NCBI GenBank assembly: GCA_036250195.1
Contig: JAVHZZ010000001.1
Location: 374,586,707-374,650,706 of the forward strand
DNA length: 64,000 nucleotides
Source of the DNA: Mixophyes australis
Taxonomy: Eukaryota; Chordata; Amphibia; Anura; Limnodynastidae
Reading direction: 5' to 3'
A program made the position numbers and the translations under genes. Position 1 is the stretch's first letter, and every line of letters begins with the position of its first letter. Positions 9,180 to 18,829 of this stretch are shown here, piece by piece. The notes under the pieces were generated by a model. It was not told the DNA's origin and searched no databases. It saw only the letters and a list, made by a program, of their open reading frames with translations.

Positions 9180-10195
9180 ATTTCATTAAAGAGATCTTCC
9201 GTATCCATGGATGTCCGTCTGAGATTGTGTCTGATAGAGGAGTACAATTCGTTTCCAGATTCTGGCGAGCCCTTTGTAAAACCTTGGGCATACGATTAGC
9301 ACTCTCATCTTCTTACCATCCGCAATCTAACGGACAAACTGAACGTGTCAATCAAGATCTTGAGACTTTTATAAGAATGTTTTCATCAGCCAATCAAGAC
9401 AACTGGGTAGAGTTGCTTCCTTGGGCTGAATTCGCCCATAACAACATGTACCATGAGTCATCATCCAAAACTCCATTTTTTGTGGTCTACGGTCACCATC
9501 CGTCTTTTCCGGAATTTCCTGCCCTCCCGCCCACCCAAGTTCCTGCGGTGGGAACTGTTTGTCAGACCTTTAAAAATATCTGGTCTCAGGTCAAAACCTG
9601 TTTAAAGAAGACATCTATCAAATACAAATCTTTCGCAGATAAGAAGAGGCGGGCTATTCCTCCACTAAAAATTGGAGATCGTGTCTGGTTATCCACCAAA
9701 AATATTCGTTTGAAGGTTCCATCCATGAAATTCGCCCCTCGTTTTATTGGTCCATATAGGATCATTCAAGTAATCAATCCAGTATGTGTGAAACTTCTTC
9801 TTCCTAAGAATCTTCGGATTTCTAATGCCTTCCACGTATCCTTGCTCAAACCTCTGATTATCAACCGCTTCTCAACTCCTCCCTCAGCTCCGCAGCCAGT
9901 TCAAGTCCATCAGGAGGAGGATTTCGAGATTACTGAGGTGCTAGACGCAAAAATTTTGCGAGGAGGTCTTCATTTCCTCGTTCATTGGAAGGGCTTTGGT
10001 CCTGAGGAGCGCTCTTGGATCAAGGCTGAAGATCTTAATGCTCCTGCCCTTTTGAAGAAGTTTTATGCCAAAAATCCGGACAAGCCCGGTTCCAGGCGTT
10101 CTGTGCCCACCTTTAAAAGGGGGGGTACTGTCACTCACCGGACCGTGAGTGCCTCTTCTCGGACATTTAGGAACCGTGGCCGTCCGCCATCCTGA
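9180..10195 (+). pseudogene. pol: chromovirus Pol, second part: integrase core, GPY/F region and chromodomain
   Basis: This continues the frame cut at 4945, beginning in the duplicated ATTTC. It holds the rest of the integrase core (ending motifs VSDRGVQFVSRF and QSNGQTERVNQDLE, supplying the second D and the E of the D-D-E triad), then a FIGPYRI segment typical of the GPY/F module, then a chromodomain (EITEVLDAKI, HFLVHWKGFG, RSWIKAEDL) about 60-110 residues from the end. Chromodomains of this kind are known to steer chromovirus integration toward marked chromatin. The frame runs through the polypurine tract and ends 67 bases inside the 3' LTR. An apparent ATG at 9146 lies in the nested element and is not a native start. 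Confidence 0.93.
10113..10128 (+). other. polypurine tract of the chromovirus
   Basis: A run TAAAAGGGGGGGTAC stands immediately before the 3' LTR start (TGTCAC). This is the expected position of the plus-strand primer. The decayed chromovirus on the minus strand has a comparable GGGGAGGATAC before its LTR. Confidence 0.8.
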
Positions 10196-12131
10196 GGGTC
10201 TGCGCATGCGCAGCCCTTTCCTATACTTCAGTGTATGTCCCTTTAACTCAATTGGCAGATCAGGCAACACTCCCTATATTAAGCACCTGTGGTCAACACC
10301 ACGTTGCCTGATCTTGGAGTCTCATTCCCCATGAGTCTCTGAAGGTGTTCCTGTATTCCTTGTGTATTCAGCGCTGCTGATTCCTGTGGTTTCCAAACCA
10401 CTTCTATCTCTGTGGTTTCCAAACCACTTCTACTACTGTGGTTCCCATACCACTTCTACCATCAACTGTATCATCGTGACTGTTTGCTGATTCCTATCCG
10501 CTGCCTCCGTGCACTACAGTCTTCTAAAACACTTCAACGCTATTGTTATCATTGTGGCTGTTTGCTGATTCCTATCTGCTGCCTCCGTGCACTCCAGCCT
10601 TCACTTCACATCCACTCACCTGATCATCATCAAGTTCCTGAGTTGATTCCTATCCGCTGCCTCCGTGCACTACAGTCTCCAGCTTGCAACTCGCCTGTGT
10701 TCATCATCGTGACTGTTAGCTGATTCCTATCCGCTACCTCCGTGCACTACAGTCTCCAGCTTGCAACTCGCCTGTGTTCATCATCGTGACTGTTAGCTGA
10801 TTCCTATCCGCTGCCTCCGTGCACTACAGTCTCCAGCTTGCAACTCGCCTGTGTTCATCATCGTGACTGTTAGCTGATTCCTATCTGCTGCCCCTGTGCA
10901 TTGCCGCCTCATCTCAGCTCTCCTGTGTTTCCAGTCTACTGCTCACGTTGTCATCTGCTACGCTTCTGGATCTACAGCTCCTGGTCTACTCTGCCATCCC
11001 GTGTTCCATCACTGTGGGTCCTGTTGGTTGCCCCTGGTTACCTCCGTGGGCGCAGAGTCCTGCTGCTGCCGTCAGCGCTATCGTCCATCTCCTGCTGATC
11101 CGCTCTCCACGCCTTCACGTGTCCCGCTGGTCTCTACCCTCCGGTCAGCATTGGATTCGTATCTCAACAACTACTCCTCTGCTGGATCATCTCCATTCTC
11201 CTGGGTCCTCTATGAGTCCAGTTCCACGTGTTACTGATTCCTGTGGATTCGTGTCCCTGTTGGTTTACTTACCTGTGCGCTGCACCTACTAGACCGCTGC
11301 CTCATCCATCCAGGGACTTCTCATCCAGTCGGCCTCCTGCCGCTCAGGTATCGCTGCACTCCTATCTGACTGTCTGCTTCTGAACCACGGTATGCATACT
11401 TCTCATTGACTGTGCCGGTGTATTGCATATCTTGCTGGACTGTGTTTGGTTCTCTCTGGAGTCTGCTATCCGCTGAGTCTTTTGCCATCATTGACTGTGT
11501 TATCTTGTGCTGGACTATTTCAAGTGACTTTCTAGATTTGCAGACCTGCTCAGTCATTTATATATATATATTGTGCATATTACTGTGGATCGTGTATAAG
11601 GTGCCTGTGTATATCCTGTGTTGCAGTCTCTCCCCATGCACCTCCTCACATATATATTCAGTGGTACAACTTGCTCATGACAGACCACTGATCGCTGTTT
11701 CCTGTATCACCTGTTCCAGTATCCTCTCACATAGCAGTGGTACAACTTGCTACCGCAGACCACTGACTACCCGGATACCTCCACTTGGATTCCATTCCTT
11801 CACTCAGACAGCGGTACAACTTGCTATCCGCAGACCGCTGACTCTCATCACCTCCTTCTCTGTTGGACATTCCTCCTCACTATAGCAGTGGTACAACTTG
11901 CTATCGCAGACCACTGACTACCTTCACGTGCCCTTGTCCATACAGTTCCTCGTGTACTATTACCTCCATATTACCAGTGCTGCTAGTCATAGACTTTCCT
12001 GAGCATCTCATCAGTTACCATTTTCTGTTCCGTGATCACCCAGCTACCAGAGTACCCTATTACCATCTACATTGCTCTGGTAAGCCTACCACCTGGTGAT
12101 CCCTGGGTAAAGACTCCTAGTGCCCGTGACA
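10129..12131 (+). repeat. 3' LTR of the chromovirus, complete (2003 bp)
   Basis: It starts TGTCAC and ends GTGACA. It contains the same 77-bp array (about 10645-10875) and the four hairpin units (11659-11916) as the 5' copy. The last codons of pol overlap its first 67 bases. It is followed directly by a 79-bp minisatellite, so the element inserted into or beside that array. Confidence 0.95.
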
Positions 12132-12431
12132 AGTTGATGGTTTTCTTATTATATATATTGTGGTGACCCACTCCTCTATGCAGTCCAGATACATTTATTG
12201 GTGCGAATCATACAAGTTCAGGGTTTTTAATATATATTGTGGTGACCCACTCCTCTACGCAGTCCAGGTACATTTATTGGTGCGAATCATACAAGTTCAG
12301 GGTTTTTAATATATATTGTGGTGACCCACTCCTCTACGCAGTCCAGGTACATTTATTGGTGCGAATCATACAAGTTGATGGTTTTCTTATTATATATATT
12401 GTGGTGACCCACTCCTCTACGCAGTCCAGAA
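12132..12431 (+). repeat. 79-bp minisatellite, about four copies
   Basis: TGGTGACCCACTCCTCTA occurs at about 12161, 12240, 12319 and 12402, spaced 79, 79 and 83 bases. The remaining unit includes CATTTATTGGTGCGAATCAT. The last interval differs in its AT-rich part, and that variant (AGTTGATGGTTTTCTTATTA) is also what follows the LTR directly. The array is the target of the chromovirus insertion. Confidence 0.9.
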
Positions 12432-12496
12432 AGATACCTCGTTGCAACGTTTTGGACTAATAACTATATTGTGAGGTGTTCAGAATACACTGTAAA

Positions 12497-12744
12497 TTAG
12501 TGGAAATGCTTGTTATTGAATGTTATTGAGGTTAATAATAGCGTAGGAGTGAAAATTAGCCCAAAAACTTGATTTTTAAACTTTTTATGTTTTTTTCCAA
12601 AAAAATCCGAATCTAAAACCTTAAATCCGAACCGAGACCTTTCGTCAAGTGTTTTGCGAGACAAATCCGAACCCCAAAAATAATGAAAATCCGGATCCAA
12701 AACACAAAACACGAGACCTCAAAAGTCGCCGGTGCACATCCCTA
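12497..12744. mobile_element. fragment of a hAT-like element, one end preserved
   Basis: The stretch holds several short runs around AAATCCGAA and AAAACACAAAACACGAGA and finishes GTGCACATCCCTA, the complement of a TAGGGATGTGCAC-type end. Similar wording (GTGTTTTGGTTTTGG, GGATC, TTATTGAGGTTAATAATA) occurs in the hAT-like element at 35925-36810. The matching left end and a target duplication were not found, so it is probably truncated. Confidence 0.5.
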
Positions 12745-14471
12745 ATCATAACTGCTGCATTTGCTCTAAAACCAGTCCGGCCACTGACCTATATTAATTA
12801 ATTAGTAATAAGGTATAATTAATTATACAGTGAATTACAGTTTTTGTAACACATATGGGAACGTACTCTGAAATATAACTTTTGTAATGTAAATATGAAA
12901 AATTTAAACAGTCCCTATAACAAAAGCTGTTAAAGCTGCACTTCCCTCTAAAAATTAAGTTTTGCTTTTTTACATGAATCACACTACTTAATTTCTAGGG
13001 TTTTGAACCAAACTGCTTTAATGATTAACAGTTTTGTCAAAGGCAACCACAGTCACATGACATATAATGTAATGAGCAGAAAGGCTTTGGAATGTTCGCA
13101 GCATAAAACCATACTCCCCTCCTTCCTCTGCCACCATGTGACTACCAAGGATCTTCTTGACTGACTTGCTTATGGAATTGACACTTTTTTTGTAGTGGCA
13201 GTATTATAATTGTCCTTCGCAGTTTGATTTTTCAACAGTAACATGGGTTATAGGAAAACCTCCTGGAAAAATCCCTATCTGTCTCAGCTTCATAGTAAAG
13301 AGGTATACTTACTGTTTAAAAAGGAACATAGCATTGAATATTTAAGGATTATACCATTGCAATACTCCCCCTCATCTTCTTTCTTTTTTTCTCAAACTGC
13401 AATCCATCCACTTCCGGTTTGCGGTCCCCATGCGATCCACCATTGGAGTTTACAGCCACATTGGAACCTACAGCCTGTCTTTTATTTGCCCCCAGTGGTT
13501 TTTTGCCTCCCTGCACTTTTTCCTGAAAGAGTTTTAAACATTACTTTTGCATACTAGTCCAGTGTTTTGTTTTTTGTTTTTTTGTTTTTTTTGTTTTTTG
13601 TTTGTTTTTTTTATAACATCTACACTATTTGTCCTGCGCTTCCTCTCCTATTGTCTATTGAATGTTTAATAACTGACCATTATTAAATAATAAGAGAAAA
13701 AAATAAACTACATTTGCAATATGCAAGTCTAATAAGTTTTCTAAAAAAATTGTTTATTTTGGAATAGTTGTAGGACACCATGGAAACAAAGGAACGAGTA
13801 GCATATAATTGTAAAAATTATTGCTATAGGGTATAGCCATCATCATTTTAAATGCTAATAGCAATTTTACTTAAGATTAATGAAGTGCTGATGAAATAAG
13901 CTGTTACCAGCAATAGGCAGATGTGATGAGATCTCCAAATTTCCCTTTCCTGGAGCTTAAGGCTGTAGGACTTGAATGAATATGCAGTATGTTGTGCTTT
14001 AATAGTGCAGCAGTTAGAGGAAAGAGTCCAAAAAGGCAATTGTCACGAACACACTCCCAGCTTCCATGACTTTGGGTGTTTACTGTATGATGTTACACAC
14101 GATTCCAGCACTCAATCGCGCTCTTACCTATCACACAGCTTATAGATCTGCTGAATTGCCCCCAAAACAACGATCTCACCCCCCCACAGACTTTGGTTCT
14201 GCCACCACCTTTTGAATAAGGGCAATAGGACCCCCAATATACTGTCCCACACTGACACACGATGCTTCTTGATACACATGGGTTAGCAAGGCCCACACAG
14301 GTTTAACTCTTTAACACCTCAAGACAAATGTACACACAAGCACACACTAGGCTTGTTAGTCAAATGTATTAACAATTCACACTGATATTCAAAGGGTTAA
14401 CATGGTCAAGCTATATTCTTCCTAACAGACTAATGGATTTGTTAGAGTGTCAAGGAGAAGACTTCTTACAT
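12745..14471. other. no recognisable gene; AT-rich DNA
   Basis: I see no exon-like frame or known element here. A T-rich (TTTTTTG)n tract lies at 13564-13612. A stretch GTAGTGGCAGTATTATAATTG near 13193 is faintly like part of U4 RNA but the flanks do not support that. Confidence 0.6.
13564..13612. repeat. T-rich simple repeat
   Basis: Runs of 4-8 T separated by single G. It may be a decayed poly(A) tail in minus orientation, but no retrogene was found beside it. Confidence 0.85.
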
Positions 14472-14476
14472 TTAGA

Positions 14477-14695
14477 GGGGGGTATTCAATTGTTAGCGTT
14501 AACGAAAAAAACGAGCGCTCAAAAAATCTTAGCGTTAATACGGTAATTACTCGCGGAATTTCAGCTCGCCGCGAGCTGAAATTCCGCGAGTAAACTACCG
14601 TATTAACGCTTTTCGCGCGCAATATTACTGTATAAACGGTAATATTTTTTGAGCGCTCGTTTTTTTTCGTTAACGCTAACAATTGAATACCCCCC
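14477..14695. mobile_element. 219-bp foldback MITE
   Basis: It begins GGGGGGTATTCAATTGTTAG and ends with the complementary CAATTGAATACCCCCC, and the arms pair inward almost to the centre CAGCTCGCCGCGAGCTG. TTAGA stands on both sides (14472-14476 and 14696-14700) as a direct repeat. A TTA core would fit a PIF/Harbinger-like origin, but the superfamily is not certain. It codes for nothing. Confidence 0.85.
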
Positions 14696-14789
14696 TTAGA
14701 TTTTATATATAGAAAGGTACAGGGCATTGAGATATAAAAACAAATAAATAACAATTGCCATATAAATATAAATTGCATAACTGTTATAA

Positions 14790-14983
14790 AAACACACAAA
14801 TATCAACTTTAAATTTCAGTGTACAAATAAGCCATCACGTATTTGTGTGCTACATGAAAAACAGTCAGTATTTTACTTATGTGCAAAACAGAAAACTAAT
14901 TTGCACCCCTTGCATTGTAACATGGTTTTGTCCAGGAGACATAAGAAGTTTCTTAAGTTAAGATCCTTAATGAATCAGGGCCC
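14790..14983. mobile_element. partial MITE of the CCTTAATGAATCAGGGCC family
   Basis: It ends with CCTTAATGAATCAGGGCCC and carries AACATGGTTTTGTCCAGG, both shared with the elements at 15436-15575 and 61865-62157. The opposite end is not visible, so the left limit is approximate. Confidence 0.55.
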
Positions 14984-15435
14984 TAGTCTATAGCTCCCCC
15001 TAATTTACACCTTATACCTTTGTTGTTATCCTGTCTTATTAGAAAGTGTACTATAAATAGGAAATACAGAATCAAATACAATGCATAGCTGTGGTCTGCA
15101 TATCTTAATTAGCTAACTGGCAGAATGTCAACTGAATCTAATGACCTCCCACTGGGCTAATTGACCAAATGTTTTAAAAAGAAAGCAAAAACTTTTATCA
15201 ATTTGATGCTTTATTTGGAGCCCTGACATTTAATATTCTATTTAGGCCCTCAACTTGACAGCAATGATACCAGATAACATGTACACTGCCAGGATTGTCC
15301 AGATTTATTAATATATAGTAGTTTGATTCCATGTATTCATATTATTTCACAGATGTCACCTAAAAAGCTTTTAATACACAATATTGTAGAATAATAACAT
15401 ATTTTATACTGAAAGTTAGAATAGTTTTTGATATA
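14984..15435. other. no gene or known repeat seen
   Basis: AT-rich DNA without long frames, RNA genes or clear repeats. Confidence 0.6.
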
Positions 15436-15575
15436 GGGCCTGATTCAAGGAAAGGAAAGCGAAAAAGGAGTAAGTTTTCACCTGGACAAAACCATGTTAC
15501 AATGGAACATGGTTTTGGCAAGGTAAAAAGTTACTTCTTTTTTTTTTGCTTTACTTTCCTTGATGAATGAGGCCC
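15436..15575. mobile_element. 140-bp MITE, GGGCCTGATTCA family
   Basis: The ends GGGCCTGATTCAAGGAAAG and CTTTCCTTGATGAATGAGGCCC are imperfect inverted repeats, flanked by ATA on both sides. The interior holds an inverted pair of CATGGTTTTG-like segments. The relatives at 14790-14983 and 61865-62157 show it is a multi-copy family. Confidence 0.75.
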
Positions 15576-17900
15576 ATAGTGTTACAAAATAAGGACATTA
15601 ATGGTCTAGAGCATATTATTACCAGTCAATGGAGATAACGTAGCATGGCAGATGTTCTCTCATTCCATTTCAATCTCCAACCTCTCCCTGTACCTCAAAT
15701 TAATGAGGGTCAAAACATCTTTTAGTCTATACAAGGATGTCTCCAAACAGAGACATCTGTGGATAGACTGAGCAGAGAATCATTGCTCTCTATCACTTGG
15801 ATTGTAAAGGTAAGCAACAAATTCCAGATATAACATAATGTTTAGTAGGATCTGAGAAATCAGTGGAGGTTATCTATGATATGCGAAATGTCTAATGTAC
15901 AAAGCAAAATCAGCATTGGTCCTCCTGTGTAACTTTATTTTCTCCTAAAAGTGGTTTGTGGACCACAATGATCGCATCTGTGAGGAAGCAGAAGTTTGTG
16001 GGGACTGGAAGTGACCCCATGTCCATTACATAGAGATCTTTCATGCAATATACTTGTGACTTCCAGGGTCCTACTTCTTTGTTGACCCACCACCAACACG
16101 AGAGAGGCTATGAGGAACTTTGAGCATGGTAGTTGATTGCGATTAGTAGAGGATCCACTGTGTTTTTCTTTTAAAAGCAAATTAGGTGTTAATAATGGTT
16201 CATACAAAAGTAAACACCATTTACCTTATATGATTTTTAAATATAACATGTAGTGTTATTATATTTAGCTGTATGGTTTGTGTTCATTTAGTTTGAAAGT
16301 TTATGGTGTTAAGGCTCCTCATTTCTTTGTCTTATACGTAAAGCAGAAGGATAGCAGCAAGCCTGCAGCCTGGCCTGTATATCATCTGAACGATGCACAG
16401 ATTTTGATGATTAAGTACATATTCTAAAAATTCTTTAAATTTGACTTCTTAAATAACATGGATGTAAAGACTTGTAATTAAAGAGAGTATATTGTGTGTT
16501 GAGTTGTCTGTAGAATGTAGCAAATAACTATCATTTTGTTTATACACCATCATTTCAAAAAGGCTCCTGTTTTTCATGTACATGTAAAGTAAAATGTGAA
16601 GTTTCACTAATTCCTCATGAATTGAAATTGCCGCTCTGTAAAACAAAACATAATCCACTACCTGTTACCTGTAATGAACTGCCATCCTTTTGAAAAGAAG
16701 AGAAATAAAAACTTCCTTTGTCTCTCTATTTCCCTGCCATCTGCAACAGTAGCTTTCTATTACAACGTGTATAGGTGCCAAGTGCATTTATATTCAGAAT
16801 CAAAGATGATTCAGAAAATTAAGAATTGGTTAAACTAAGATTATTAGGTTAAGGTCTAGATTTGTAGATTCAGCTGAATGCTTGAGCATTTTTTGTGGAT
16901 TGCTAAAATTGGTCAGTGAACCAAAAAACATGTGTTTCACTCACCTCTAGTAATAAAATACTTTCTCGAATGATTCTAGACAGGGCCTGATTATGCAATA
17001 GGCTGACTAGGCTGCATGGCTTTCGGGGAAGGAAATTTTTGGGAGTGGAAAATTGTGACAAGGAGAAATATGGACTGAGATTCTTTTTAAAATATACGAG
17101 AATAGTTGTTCTCCAAAGTAAAAAGAAAACATAAAAGATATTGAGAGTATAATATTGACGTTATCCCATGGTAAATGCTGAAGACAATGAGTCATCCTTG
17201 GGCATGTGCACTTGAGGGTAAGCTAATAGGAGGATGGCGACAGACACAGCTGTGACACCCCTGACCATTCATCCTCAGTAGTGCTTGTTCATGCCTCAGT
17301 TCTTGTACACAGTTTTTAGGAAAACCAAATGAGTGACAAAGACTGCAACAATGCTTCTAAAAAGCCAAAAAGCTGAGAAATGTATTATAAATATATATTA
17401 ATTGAACAAATCAAGTTTGACTTTTCCTCTAAATTTACTGTCTAATTTATTTGTTCTTGTAAAGTCCTTTTGCCGCATAAAACCTTGCTTGTTCCTAGTC
17501 ACACAAACTGACTGTATGACATATCAGGAACATTACTCACGTGAATTACTATGACTAGGCAGTCAGCTTTAAATTAAATAGTTATCTAGGAGTAATAAAA
17601 CAGTATGTTAGCAATTAGAATGGAGTCATCCAGTAATTTAAATAGGAGAAACTGACATAAAACTTTTTATTCCCTGAGCTAATAGGCCTCTGTAAAATGG
17701 AGAGGTAGAGATTCACGTCTGGAAATACTTTACTGATAGGAAGTATTTTCGAGAGTTAGAATTTTTGTGGAATTCCAAATATCTTAATAACATAAACCAA
17801 CTTCAGCAAGCACCGCATAAAAACTATGCTTTAGCATACGACAACATGTAGTTCTCAGTTATCCTTATCCTAATTTCTACAAACATGCATACAAATATAC

Positions 17901-17904
<4 letters not shown>
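15576..17904. other. no recognisable gene; mostly unassigned DNA
   Basis: No convincing coding exon, RNA gene or complete element. A segment near 16980-17030 (GGGCCTGATTATGCAATAGGC) resembles the end of a MITE but no partner end was found. Confidence 0.5.

Positions 17905-17961
<57 letters not shown>
17905..17961. repeat. (TA)n microsatellite
   Basis: About 28 uninterrupted TA units adjoin the retroviral LTR at 17962, so the insertion site was probably in or next to the tract. Frames reading as alternating Ile-Tyr here are artefacts. Confidence 0.97.
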
Positions 17962-17965
<4 letters not shown>

Positions 17966-18800
17966 AATGTGCGTATCGTCGCTAACCAATAACGATTGTC
18001 GAACCTCGATTTGTGTTTCCAAAGCACAAAGATTTATTCGCAATAAGTGGAAAAATATGCTCAAGCGAAGTAATAGTAAATACAGCCGTTACTTATCGCA
18101 GGCGCTCTGGATCCAGTGCAGTCATTCAATCCTGAAGTCTGGGGACTAGATGTCTCTCCTCTGGATCACAAGCTGCTGCTTATATACACAATCAAATACA
18201 GTAATACAATGAAGATGGTATAGCTTGCATCTATTGGTCCGGGTCTCAGGAATGTCCAAGGGGTCGTCAATCATTGGCTGGTTCATCCTAAGGAATCCAA
18301 AGGAGGGGGTCATCTCTGCAGGGGGTATGCTCTGCTCTTCCCGCCCGGATTCCTTAGTCTTAAGTAGTTCATAATTCCCTATCATTCATAACTTGCGTAT
18401 GCACTCTGCGATTCCCTCGCAGAGTGAACCAAACAGTAGGATATGTAATAAGGTTCATTATGATACCACTCATGATGTTATTCCTTTAACCCATTCCGTG
18501 TATTTCACTAATATGCATGTAACTCTGATATAACATATAAATACTACTATATTTCGACATAACTGACTATGTGTTGCAATTACCATTAATGTGTACTATT
18601 TTATAAGTATGCGTGTTTGTGCGAATGTATGGTAAAAGACCGATTACTGTTGCTGCCACGTGTAGTGGATGCGTACGCCCTTTCACGCCGTAGTGTGCCC
18701 TTGTACGTCATAGCGTACCGTACGCATCTTTTCAGACAAAGACAACCAAGTTTGCTAGACTTTAATTGAAATGACTTTATCCAATTTGCTGACTTCGACA
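17962..18800 (-). repeat. 3' LTR of the endogenous retrovirus (839 bp)
   Basis: TG...CA termini, a TATATAAGCAGCAGC TATA-box region near 18170-18185 and AATAAA near 18032, all on the minus strand and in the order expected for U3-R-U5. A diverged relative of its 3' third to half is found at 43205-43529 on the + strand. Confidence 0.88.
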
Positions 18801-18817
18801 GTTCCACCCTTTGATAG
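18801..18817 (-). other. polypurine tract of the endogenous retrovirus
   Basis: On the minus strand AAAGGGTGGAAC directly precedes the LTR start TGTCGAAG. It lies just downstream of the env stop at 18830. Confidence 0.75.
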
Positions 18818-18829
18818 TGTAATAAACTA

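Larger units (their letters stand above)
1..12131 (+). mobile_element. Ty3/gypsy chromovirus, nearly complete, interrupted by a nested insertion
   Basis: The order is LTR, short leader, gag, protease, reverse transcriptase, RNase H, integrase with a C-terminal chromodomain, polypurine tract, LTR. The integrase chromodomain places it among chromoviruses, the Ty3/gypsy group common in vertebrates. The LTR begins TGTCAC and ends GTGACA. The 5' LTR lacks its first ~370 bases because the window starts inside it. Over the 1633 bases present in both LTRs I noticed three substitutions (near positions 144, 643 and 1195), so the insertion looks recent. Apart from the 4946-9179 insertion I see no stop codon in gag or pol. 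The target duplication cannot be checked because the 5' flank lies outside the window. Confidence 0.95.

Noticed and set aside
9146..9184. ATG at 9146 as start of a separate integrase gene
   Set aside because: It lies in the last bases of the nested element; the chromovirus frame enters at the duplicated ATTTC.
13185..13215. Possible U4 snRNA-like stretch (GTAGTGGCAGTAT)
   Set aside because: Only about a dozen bases agree; no Sm site or stem structure follows.
17824..18064. Frames with long Ile-Tyr runs
   Set aside because: Translation of a TA microsatellite.
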